Assembly (NCBI GenBank): GCA_035554595.1
Contig: DATMIH010000067.1
Location: forward strand, 1-5,699
Direction: 5' to 3'
DNA: 5,699 nt
Source of the DNA: VRUE01 sp035554595
Lineage (GTDB): Bacteria; Actinomycetota; Thermoleophilia; Solirubrobacterales; 70-9
In this document: positions 1-4,751 of the stretch, one piece after another
How positions within the stretch are numbered: the stretch's first letter is position 1
How the letters are laid out: every line of letters starts with the position of its first letter
Made by a program: the position numbers and the translations under genes
Notes under the pieces: generated by a model
What the model saw: only the letters and a program-made list of their open reading frames with translations
Told to the model about the DNA's origin: nothing
Databases searched by the model: none

Positions 1-351
1 GAGCCCGATCAGCTCGCCCTCGCGGTCGAAGTCGGTCGCGATCACCAGCTCGTCGGCCTCTTGGGCGACCTTGCGGATCGCCTTGACGACGTTCTTGTCG
101 GTCGGCTCCTTGATCAGCTCGGCGTCGATCAGGTCGTGCAGATCGGTTTTCTGCCAGTTCGAGTAGCCCTCGGGGAAGGCCGGGCCGAGCACGTGGCCCT
201 TGAGGCCGATCGTGCGCTGGATCTCGCCGGCGTCGTCAGTCCACGTGTAATACGGGACTTTGAAGGTTTTGTCGCTGGTCGCGGAACCTTTGCTGAGGAA
301 GGTCGCGATCTTCTCGGCGCTGTTGTTCTTCTCGGTGACGATTAGTCGCAT
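1..351 (-). CDS. topA: Type IA DNA topoisomerase (topoisomerase I), N-terminal Toprim part, partial
   Basis: Type IA topoisomerases relax negatively supercoiled DNA by passing strands through a transient single-strand break. The gene reads from the ATG at 351 and runs off the left edge; 117 residues are visible. They form most of a Toprim domain: a first strand with the catalytic-type glutamate (MRLIVTEKNNSAEKIA, E7), then IGLKGHVLG (residues 48-56), equivalent to the VGH region of the family, then IATDFDREGELIG (104-116) with the metal-binding D107, D109 and E111. The active-site tyrosine would lie beyond the window. The start lacks the VESPAKA motif of ordinary bacterial TopA and looks more like archaeal topoisomerase I (VTEKxxxAxxIA). 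The ATG is chosen because the protein begins directly at the first Toprim strand and a TACCCT hexamer lies 9 nt upstream. Family assignment is firm; the archaeal-type subclass is inferred from a short stretch. Confidence 0.9.
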   Translation of the reverse strand, partial: MRLIVTEKNNSAEKIATFLSKGSATSDKTFKVPYYTWTDDAGEIQRTIGLKGHVLGPAFPEGYSNWQKTDLHDLIDAELIKEPTDKNVVKAIRKVAQEADELVIATDFDREGELIGL

Positions 352-360
352 CGGGCGGCG

Positions 361-366
361 AGGGTA
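361..366 (-). promoter_or_regulatory. Candidate -10 element of the topoisomerase gene
   Basis: On the minus strand the sequence TGCTACCCT gives an extended -10 (TGN followed by TANNNT). It ends 9 nt before the ATG at 351. Transcription would start about 2-3 nt before the ATG, giving an essentially leaderless mRNA, and there is no Shine-Dalgarno in the remaining 9 nt. A -35 match is weak. Confidence 0.45.
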
Positions 367-415
367 GCAGGGGCGCTCGGCGACGCCAGCCGGATGAAAA
401 GTCAGCTGCGGCTCT

Positions 416-425
416 ACATATATGT
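416..425. repeat. AT-rich palindrome ACATATATGT, copy 1 (intergenic)
   Basis: This is a perfect 10-bp palindrome in the 122-bp divergent gap between the topoisomerase and epimerase genes. With the two bases before it, it is the 12-mer CTACATATATGT, which recurs exactly at 1121-1132 inside the epimerase gene. It lies just upstream of the expected -35 region of the epimerase promoter, where an activator or repressor could bind. Function is unknown. Confidence 0.4.
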
Positions 426-457
426 CCGGCGGGCGCCGATCCGGGCCGCGATGGCCA

Positions 458-463
458 TAGGAT
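458..463 (+). promoter_or_regulatory. Candidate -10 element of the epimerase gene
   Basis: TAGGAT fits the actinobacterial TANNNT pattern and ends 10 nt before the ATG at 474, which would give a 5' leader of only a few nucleotides. The AGGA inside it is an alternative weak Shine-Dalgarno with an 11-nt spacer. No good -35 is visible. Confidence 0.35.
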
Positions 464-473
464 CGCGATCCAG

Positions 474-1406
474 ATGAGGGCCCTGATCACAGGCGGAGCC
501 GGCTTCATCGGCTCGAATCTGACCGACGCATTGCTGGCGCGCGGCGACGAGGCGATCGTCGTCGACGACCTCTCCACCGGGCGCCGCGAGAACATCGAGC
601 AGGCGCTCGCCAACGGGGCGACGCTGATCGAGGCCGACATCCGCGACCGCGCCGCGATCGAGGAGGTCGCCGGCCGCGAGCGCCCCGAGGCGATCTTCCA
701 CCTGGCCGCCCAGATCGACGTGCGCAAGTCGATCGCCGACCCGGCCTTCGACGCCTCGATCAACGTCGGCGGCACCGCCAACGTGCTCGAGGCCGCCCGC
801 GCGGCCGAGGTGCGCCGCGTCGTCTTCAGCTCGACCGGGGGCGCGATCTACGGCGAGGGAGACGGCCAGGAGCTGCCGCTCCGCGAGGACGCGCCGCTGG
901 CGCCCGAGGCCCCCTATGGCCAGAGCAAGCTGGCCGGCGAGGGCTACCTCTCGCTCTACGAGCGCCTCTACGGACTTTCCAGCGTGCCGCTGAGACTCGG
1001 CAACGTCTACGGCCCGCGCCAGGACCCGCTCGGCGAGGCCGGCGTGGTCGCGATCTTCTGCGGCCGCCTGCGCGAGGGTGAGCAGCCGACCGTCTTCGGC
1101 GATGGCAAGCAGACCCGCGACTACATATATGTGGGCGACGTAGTCTCGGCGATGCTCGCCGCGGCCGAGGCCGAGACGAGCGGCCCGATCAACATCGGTA
1201 CCGGGATCGAGACAGACGTGCTGGAGCTGGTCAGCGCGCTCGGCGAGCTCGGCGGCAGCGGCAACTTCGAGCCGGAGTTCGCGCCACCGCGCACCGGCGA
1301 GGTGCAGCGCATCTCGATCGATCCCGCCCGTGCCGCGAGCGAGCTGGGCTGGCGCGCGGAAATGGACCTCAAAGAGGGTCTGCGCGTCACCCTCGACTCG
1401 ATCTGA
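474..1406 (+). CDS. galE: NAD-dependent epimerase/dehydratase, UDP-glucose 4-epimerase-like (extended SDR)
   Basis: The 310-residue product has the usual length and motifs of GalE-type extended short-chain dehydrogenases, which interconvert UDP-sugars at C4 through a 4-keto intermediate, supplying precursors for polysaccharides and glycoconjugates in the cytoplasm. The Rossmann motif is TGGAGFIG (residues 6-13). VVDDLSTG (29-36) holds the acidic residues expected to bind the adenosine ribose of NAD. FHLAAQIDV is at 75-83, the catalytic Ser/Thr is probably T121 in FSSTGGAIYG, and the YxxxK pair is Y148/K152 in PYGQSKLAGEGY. RLGNVYGPRQ (174-183) and FGDGKQTRDYIYVGD (208-222) form the substrate side. 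SSTGGAIYG is the form common in GalE homologues of actinobacteria and archaea. Epimerase is most likely, but an NDP-sugar dehydratase or a UDP-GlcNAc/glucuronate epimerase cannot be excluded. The next gene is on the same strand but separated by a large hairpin, so this is probably monocistronic. Confidence 0.88.
   Translation: MRALITGGAGFIGSNLTDALLARGDEAIVVDDLSTGRRENIEQALANGATLIEADIRDRAAIEEVAGRERPEAIFHLAAQIDVRKSIADPAFDASINVGGTANVLEAARAAEVRRVVFSSTGGAIYGEGDGQELPLREDAPLAPEAPYGQSKLAGEGYLSLYERLYGLSSVPLRLGNVYGPRQDPLGEAGVVAIFCGRLREGEQPTVFGDGKQTRDYIYVGDVVSAMLAAAEAETSGPINIGTGIETDVLELVSALGELGGSGNFEPEFAPPRTGEVQRISIDPARAASELGWRAEMDLKEGLRVTLDSI
1123..1132. repeat. AT-rich palindrome ACATATATGT, copy 2 (inside epimerase gene)
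   Basis: The second exact copy of the palindrome lies within the codons for DYIYVGD of the epimerase. It uses ATA for Ile and TAT for Tyr, both unusual in this gene, where ATC and TAC dominate, so the AT-rich block stands out. Whether it is functional or chance is unknown. Confidence 0.35.
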
Positions 1407-1421
1407 GCGTCGGCCCTAGAG

Positions 1422-1468
1422 AGGTGCAACGTTTTGTTGCTCTGGGGGAGCCGTAAAACGTTGCACCT
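1422..1468. repeat. 14-bp perfect inverted repeat forming a 47-nt hairpin; terminator or operator
   Basis: The arms AGGTGCAACGTTTT (1422-1435) and AAAACGTTGCACCT (1455-1468) are exact reverse complements. Inside the 19-nt spacer a further GCTC/GAGC stem (1439-1442 with 1448-1451) closes a TGGGG loop, so the whole element can fold as one long, slightly interrupted hairpin. It begins 15 nt after the epimerase stop and ends 33 nt before the next start. It may end the epimerase transcript, although there is no U-tract. Its right arm also overlaps the expected -35 region of the following gene, so it could be a paired operator. Each arm contains AACGTT, a CG-centred core. The structure is certain; its role is open. 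Confidence 0.7.
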
Positions 1469-1488
1469 GAGAAAAGCCGGCGGATCAC

Positions 1489-1494
1489 TAGGCT
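1489..1494 (+). promoter_or_regulatory. Candidate -10 element of the precorrin-2 dehydrogenase gene (leaderless)
   Basis: TAGGCT, followed by the 7-nt spacer TTGGGAC and then ATG, places the expected transcription start at or within a base of the start codon. This supports the long start at 1502 rather than the internal ATG at 1583. The block from hexamer to ATG matches the one before the HlyIII gene at 13 of 16 positions. Confidence 0.5.
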
Positions 1495-1501
1495 TTGGGA
1501 C

Positions 1502-2248
1502 ATGCCCGCCCAGGCCTACGCCGGCAAGGAGTGCGTCTGCCAGTTGCGCAAGGGGATCTGCGATCAGTCCTGCGTGCGCGACATGCTGGAGACGCCGTTC
1601 TACATCGCCTGCCTGAAGCTGAAAGGGCGGCGCTGCGTGGTGGTGGGCGGTGGCGACATCGGGCTCGAGAAGGTCGAGGGCCTGCTCGCCTGCGACGCCG
1701 ACGTAACTCTGATCGCGCCGGTCGCCCATCCCGAGCTGGAGAGCCTGGCGGCGGAGGGCTCGATCGAGTGGGAGAAGCGCGCCTACGCCGGCGGCGGCGA
1801 CCTCGAGGGCGTCTTCATGGTGATCGCCTCGACCGACGACACCGAGGTCAACATCAAGGTCTACGACGACGCCGAGCAGCGGGCGATGCTGGTCAACATC
1901 GTCGACGTGCCGCCACTCTGCAACTTCATCCTGCCGGCGATCGTGCGCACCGGCCCGCTGGCGATCGCGATCTCCACCGCCGGCGCCTCCCCCGCCCTGG
2001 CGAAGCGGATGAAGCGCGAGGTCTCGGAGCTCTTCGGCGAGGAGTACGCGCGGCTGGCGGTGATCCTCAACGACGCCCGCGGCTGGGCCAAGGGGACGCT
2101 GCCGACCTACCAGGACCGCAAGGAGTTCTTCGAGGGCATCGTCAACGGCGATCCCGACCCGATCGCGTTGATCAAGAGCGACCGCGAGATCGAGCTGATC
2201 GCCCTGATCGAGGCCGCCAAAGAGCGCGCGGCCGCCGCGCTGGCCTAG
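1502..2248 (+). CDS. Precorrin-2 dehydrogenase / sirohydrochlorin ferrochelatase-like protein with N-terminal Cys cluster
   Basis: The 248-residue product matches the CysG N-terminal / Met8 / SirC family, which oxidises precorrin-2 to sirohydrochlorin with NAD+ and in some members inserts iron to make siroheme, the cofactor of sulfite and nitrite reductases. The core starts near residue 32: PFYIACLKLKGRRCVVVGGG (32-51) is the family entry strand plus dinucleotide-binding glycines. VTLIAP is at 68-73, VIASTDD at 107-113, VNIVDVPPLCNF at 131-142 (D135 is the likely conserved acid), and ISTAGASPALAKRMK at 157-171. No SUMT methyltransferase domain is attached. Residues 1-31 are an extra segment with C11, C13, C20 and C24 (CxC-x6-C-x3-C). 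Codon use there matches the rest of the gene, and the leaderless -10 favours the ATG at 1502. The alternative is a start at M28 (1583), where ordinary family members begin. Family call firm; ferrochelatase activity uncertain. Confidence 0.85.
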   Translation: MPAQAYAGKECVCQLRKGICDQSCVRDMLETPFYIACLKLKGRRCVVVGGGDIGLEKVEGLLACDADVTLIAPVAHPELESLAAEGSIEWEKRAYAGGGDLEGVFMVIASTDDTEVNIKVYDDAEQRAMLVNIVDVPPLCNFILPAIVRTGPLAIAISTAGASPALAKRMKREVSELFGEEYARLAVILNDARGWAKGTLPTYQDRKEFFEGIVNGDPDPIALIKSDREIELIALIEAAKERAAAALA

Positions 2249-2721
2249 CCGCCACAGGCCGAGTCGCGGATGCGGTCGAGGGCCTCACGGAGGGTCTTGG
2301 CTTCGGCGGCGGTGAGCTTGGCGGCGAAGGCGACATCGAGCTCGGCGACAACGACCGGTTGCATTTCGTCAAGCAGATCGTGCCCGGCCGGCATCAGCGT
2401 CGCGTAGCTGACGCGGCGATCGGTCTCGCAGAAGGTCCGCTCCAAGAGGCCGGCCTTGATCAAGCGATCGACGAGCTTGGTGAGGCCACCGCGGGTGATC
2501 ACCAGCGCCTCGGCGAGATCGCCCATCTTCAGCCGTTCCTCCGGTGCCTCGGACAGGGTCGCAAGCACCTCGTACCAGGGCAGCGGCGGGAATTCGGCAC
2601 TGGTTAGCGCCTCCTGCAGGCGGCCCGTGATCGCGGCATGGGTGCGCGTGAGCGCACCCCATGCCTCGCCGTGGGAGCTGCGCGGGGACTTGGTTGCCGT
2701 TGCCTGCTCCATCTCTCGCAT
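2245..2721 (-). CDS. MarR-family winged-helix transcriptional regulator
   Basis: The 158-residue product (from the ATG at 2721) has MarR-family length and layout: N-terminal dimerisation helices (about 20-45), a winged helix-turn-helix (about 47-112) and a C-terminal dimerisation helix (about 113-150). LPWYEVLATLSEAPEERLKM leads into the helix-turn-helix, ITRGGLTKLVDRLIKAGLLE (75-94) is the recognition region, and TDRRVSYATLMPAG (100-113) is the wing with the usual DRR. MarR proteins are dimers that bind palindromes and are released by phenols, quinones, oxidants or other small ligands. C98 (before the wing) and C156 could be redox-sensitive, but C98 is common in the family. It is divergent from yceI and a palindrome lies in the shared promoter, so it probably represses itself and the yceI operon. 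A TTG at 2748 would add nine residues and the ATG at 2712 would remove three; no start has a good Shine-Dalgarno. It overlaps the neighbouring stop by 4 nt. Confidence 0.87.
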   Translation of the reverse strand: MREMEQATATKSPRSSHGEAWGALTRTHAAITGRLQEALTSAEFPPLPWYEVLATLSEAPEERLKMGDLAEALVITRGGLTKLVDRLIKAGLLERTFCETDRRVSYATLMPAGHDLLDEMQPVVVAELDVAFAAKLTAAEAKTLREALDRIRDSACGG

Positions 2722-2736
2722 GATCGCAGATAAATG

Positions 2737-2748
2737 TTGTCTAAGCAA
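2737..2748. promoter_or_regulatory. Imperfect operator-like repeat TTGTCTAAGCAA
   Basis: This 12-mer has the same TTG...CAA outline as the perfect palindrome that begins 15 bp further on and pairs at 8 of 12 positions. Two similar sites in register on one DNA face would suit two MarR dimers. It is weaker than the perfect site and could be chance in an AT-rich stretch. Confidence 0.35.
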
Positions 2749-2751
2749 TAG

Positions 2752-2763
2752 TTGTAGCTACAA
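2752..2763. promoter_or_regulatory. Perfect palindrome TTGTAGCTACAA, probable MarR operator
   Basis: This perfect 12-bp inverted repeat lies in the 108-bp AT-rich gap between divergent marR and yceI. It overlaps the candidate yceI -35 (TTGTAG) and lies upstream of the marR start, the standard place for a MarR-type operator controlling both directions. Assignment to this MarR rests on position and symmetry only. Confidence 0.6.
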
Positions 2764-2779
2764 GCTTTTCTGCTACGAT
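2752..2779 (+). promoter_or_regulatory. Candidate promoter of the yceI operon
   Basis: TTGTAG (2752-2757) as -35 and TACGAT (2774-2779) as -10 are separated by 16 nt, and the -10 is preceded by TGC, giving an extended -10. The predicted start near 2786 leaves a leader of about 44 nt that carries a strong ribosome binding site. The -35 falls inside the palindrome, so repressor binding would block polymerase. Confidence 0.5.
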
Positions 2780-2819
2780 TGTTTCTGCGTCAATCATTTA
2801 GCAAGCAACTATCGATTTT

Positions 2820-2824
2820 GGAGG
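2820..2824 (+). promoter_or_regulatory. Ribosome binding site of yceI
   Basis: GGAGG is placed 5 nt before the ATG at 2830. It decides this start over the in-frame upstream ATG at 2779, which would lie inside the -10 region and add 17 residues unlike the family. Confidence 0.75.
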
Positions 2825-2829
2825 CAGAG

Positions 2830-3381
2830 ATGAGCACGCAGACGGTCGCCCAGCAGGTCCCGGCAGGCACATACGTGGTGGACCCGGTCCACTCCTCGAT
2901 CAACTTCGCCATCACCCACAACGGCGTGGCGACCTTCCGCAGCGGCTTCGACGCCTACGAGGCGCGGCTGAGCGGCGGCGACGCGCCCAAGCTCGAGGGC
3001 ACGGTAGATGTCGCCGGCATCAAGATCGACGAGGAGCAGCTCAAGGGCCACCTGCTCTCCCCCGACTTCTTCGACGCCGGCCGTTACCCGCAGCTGCGCT
3101 TCAGCTCAAGCGAGCTCAGCGTTGCTGAGGACGGCGCCGTGACGCTGCGCGGCGAGCTCGAGATCCGCGGCGAGAAGCGCGAGGTCGAGGCGAGCGGCAA
3201 GTTCGGCCAGCTCGGCGCTGACCTCGCCGGCAACGCCCGCGTGGGCCTCTCGATCGCGGCGACGGTCGACCGCCGTAACTTCGGGCTCGACTGGAACGCC
3301 GAGCTGCCCAGCGGCGGCGAGGTGCTCGACTACGAGGTCTCGATCGCGGTCGAGCTGGAGCTGGTCGAGGAGGCCGAGTAA
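2830..3381 (+). CDS. YceI-family lipocalin-like (polyisoprenoid-binding) protein
   Basis: The 183-residue product is a typical YceI-domain protein, a lipocalin-like beta-barrel with a hydrophobic tunnel; characterised members bind polyisoprenoids such as long-chain quinone precursors. Signature segments: YVVDPVHSSINFAITHNGVA (15-34), GTVDVAGIKID (57-67), HLLSPDFFDAGRYPQLRF (74-91), LRGELEIRGEKREVE (106-120), and VDRRNFGLDWNAELPSGGEV (146-165), ending in alternating strands. There is no signal peptide or lipobox, so it is probably cytoplasmic, unlike the periplasmic E. coli YceI. It is first in an operon with a flavin reductase 2 nt downstream and divergent from a MarR regulator. That points to a role in redox or lipid-quinone stress, but this is inference; the substrate is unknown. 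Confidence 0.9.
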   Translation: MSTQTVAQQVPAGTYVVDPVHSSINFAITHNGVATFRSGFDAYEARLSGGDAPKLEGTVDVAGIKIDEEQLKGHLLSPDFFDAGRYPQLRFSSSELSVAEDGAVTLRGELEIRGEKREVEASGKFGQLGADLAGNARVGLSIAATVDRRNFGLDWNAELPSGGEVLDYEVSIAVELELVEEAE

Positions 3382-3383
3382 CG

Positions 3384-3944
3384 ATGCGGGTGCTGGGCAT
3401 CTCCGGCAGCCTGCGGAGCGGCTCGCTGAACAGTGCCCTGCTGCGGGCGGCCGCCGAGCGGCTGCCCGCCGGGGCGGAGCTGGTCGAGTACGAGCGCCTT
3501 GCCGAGGTCCCGCCCTACGACGAGGACGTCGAACTGGAGGCGACCCCGGCCGTGGTCGAGGAGCTGCGCCAGGCGGTGCGCGAGGCGGACGCGGTCCTGA
3601 TCGCGACCCCCGAGTACAACCACTCGGTCCCGGGCCAGCTCAAGAACGCGCTCGACTGGGTCTCCCGCCCGGCCGGACAAAGCGCCCTTAACGGCAAGCC
3701 GGCTGCTGTCGTCGGCGCATCCACCGGCATGTTCGGAGCGGTATGGGCCCAAGCTGAGCTGCGCAAGGTCCTCGGCGCCCTCGGCGGCCGCGTGGTCGAG
3801 GCCGAGCTGCCCATCGGCCACGCCAAGGAGCTGCTCGACGGCGACCGCCTCGAGCTCACCCCGCAGCAGTCAGAGCAGCTCGAGGAGATCCTCGCCGAGC
3901 TGATCGCCGAGGCCGAGATCGAGTCCGGGCTGGTCGCGGCTTGA
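3384..3944 (+). CDS. NAD(P)H-dependent FMN reductase (flavodoxin-like quinone/azo/chromate reductase family)
   Basis: The 186-residue product is a flavodoxin-fold reductase of the SsuE/ChrR/YieF type, which uses NAD(P)H through bound FMN to reduce quinones, azo compounds, chromate or free flavin. LGISGSLRSGSLN (4-16) is the phosphate-binding loop of FMN. ATPEYNHSVPGQLKNALDW (74-92) is the family signature contacting the flavin, and VVGASTGMFGAVWAQ (109-123) is the second flavin-side loop. The start lies 2 nt after the yceI stop, and GGAGG at 3369-3373, inside the end of yceI, sits 10 nt upstream, so the two are co-transcribed and probably translationally coupled. The pairing suggests two-electron reduction of quinones or electrophiles under MarR control. 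The C-terminal tail (about 160-186) is a Glu/Leu-rich helix. True substrate unknown; a sulfonate-assimilation role is unlikely because no ssu genes are nearby. Confidence 0.9.
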   Translation: MRVLGISGSLRSGSLNSALLRAAAERLPAGAELVEYERLAEVPPYDEDVELEATPAVVEELRQAVREADAVLIATPEYNHSVPGQLKNALDWVSRPAGQSALNGKPAAVVGASTGMFGAVWAQAELRKVLGALGGRVVEAELPIGHAKELLDGDRLELTPQQSEQLEEILAELIAEAEIESGLVAA

Positions 3945-3958
3945 TCCGGGACGTGCCC

Positions 3959-3988
3959 CCCTTTGACCACCCCTGAGGTAGTTAAGGG
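3959..3988. terminator. Imperfect hairpin between convergent genes, possible bidirectional terminator
   Basis: CCCTT (3959-3963) pairs with AAGGG (3984-3988). After a bulged T the stem continues with GAC/GTT-type pairs, one C-A mismatch, and ACC/GGT around a CCTGA loop. It lies in the 56-bp gap between the FMN reductase stop and the HlyIII stop. No T-tract follows on either side, so termination is inferred from position and folding. Confidence 0.4.
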
Positions 3989-4000
3989 AGGGCGGATGCG

Positions 4001-4744
4001 TTAGGCGGCCGGCAGGGCGAAGAACGCAATCGCCGCGAAGTGGGCTGCGGCGGCGAGGATGACGAAGAGGTGGAAGACCTCGTGGTAGCCGAAGACACGG
4101 GGATCGGGATTCGGGCGTTGGGTGGCGTAGACGACGGCGCCCGCGGTGTAGAGGAGGCCGCCCGCTGCTACGAGCAGGGTGCCGGCTGTCCCCATCGAGC
4201 TCCAGAGCTCGGGGAAGGAGATCACGGCGACCCAGCCGAGCGAGAGGTAGATCAGCGCCGCCACCCACTTCGGGTGTTCGATCCAAACCATCTCGACTAT
4301 CGCGCCGGCTATCGCGCCGATCCAGACAACGACCAGGATCGCATCGGCAAGGGGGCCGTTGAGGACGAGCAGTGCAAAGGGCGTGTATGTCCCCGCGATG
4401 AGGAAGAAGATCATCGAGTGATCGAGCCGGCGCATCCACCGGCGCACGTTGGGCCGAGTCCAGTTGACCCGGTGATAGAGAGCGCTGGTGCCGAGCAGGG
4501 CGGAGAGGCTGACTGCGTAGATCGCCACAGCCAAGGTGGCCTTGGGCGTCTTGGCGGCGATGATCAGGCCGGCACCGAGGAACAGCGAGATGAAGAAGGC
4601 CCACTCGTGCGAGACGCCGCGCAGCTTCGGCTTGACCGCGGCGATCGCGTCCTTTGCGGCGCTCGCGCGTTCGCCCATCGCCTCTCGCGCGGCACCCGCT
4701 CGCTCGCCCATTCGTTCCGCGCCCCCGCGCAGGTCGTCGACCAT
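4001..4744 (-). CDS. Hemolysin III / PAQR-family integral membrane protein (YqfA-like)
   Basis: The 247-residue product has about seven hydrophobic segments (roughly 47-63, 69-91, 108-128, 133-152, 158-177, 184-206, 219-245). It carries the residues of the PAQR/HlyIII superfamily: SALYH (S87, H91) in helix 2, D108 in LDHSMIFFLIAGTYTPF, and H221/H225 in GYHEVFH of helix 7. The 17-residue spacing of H91 and D108 and the HxxxH of helix 7 match the zinc site known from adiponectin receptors, where the fold acts as a hydrolase. Bacterial members have been linked to haemolysis or membrane-fluidity homeostasis, but their reaction is not settled. Residues 1-40 are a charged Ala/Arg/Glu-rich helix containing a tandem 11-residue repeat, which is unusual. 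The ATG at 4744 is chosen because TACCCT lies 7 nt upstream; the in-frame GTG at 4846 would add 34 residues of unlike composition across the promoter. Confidence 0.9.
   Translation of the reverse strand: MVDDLRGGAERMGERAGAAREAMGERASAAKDAIAAVKPKLRGVSHEWAFFISLFLGAGLIIAAKTPKATLAVAIYAVSLSALLGTSALYHRVNWTRPNVRRWMRRLDHSMIFFLIAGTYTPFALLVLNGPLADAILVVVWIGAIAGAIVEMVWIEHPKWVAALIYLSLGWVAVISFPELWSSMGTAGTLLVAAGGLLYTAGAVVYATQRPNPDPRVFGYHEVFHLFVILAAAAHFAAIAFFALPAA
4646..4711 (-). repeat. Two 33-bp tandem repeats coding an 11-residue repeat at the HlyIII N-terminus
   Basis: Residues 12-22 (MGERAGAAREA) and 23-33 (MGERASAAKDA) are adjacent copies differing only by G/S, R/K and E/D, and the DNA copies are clearly related. 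An 11-residue period with small, acidic and basic positions predicts a regular amphipathic helix on the cytoplasmic side before the first membrane segment. Confidence 0.7.
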
Positions 4745-4751
4745 GTCCCCA

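Noticed and set aside
461..470. Palindrome GATCGCGATC before the epimerase start (also at 1963-1972)
   Set aside because: GATCG/CGATC words occur all through this GC-rich sequence as a result of GCG-ATC and similar codon pairs, so a regulatory role is not supported.
1121..1729. Long minus-strand reading frame across the epimerase end and the precorrin-2 dehydrogenase start
   Set aside because: It crosses the intergenic hairpin and opposes two genes with clear family motifs; its own translation shows no recognisable motif. It is a product of high GC.
1495..2607. 370-residue plus-strand reading frame over precorrin-2 dehydrogenase and marR
   Set aside because: Arg-, Gly- and Ala-rich low-complexity translation in a shifted frame, running through the end of one real gene and antisense to another.
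2722..2748. TTG start extending MarR by nine residues
   Set aside because: It would place the start inside the operator-like repeat, uses a rare start codon, and the added residues come from AT-rich promoter DNA.
2779..2829. Upstream in-frame ATG extending YceI by 17 residues
   Set aside because: It overlaps the -10 region, has no Shine-Dalgarno, and the strong GGAGG before 2830 fixes the start.
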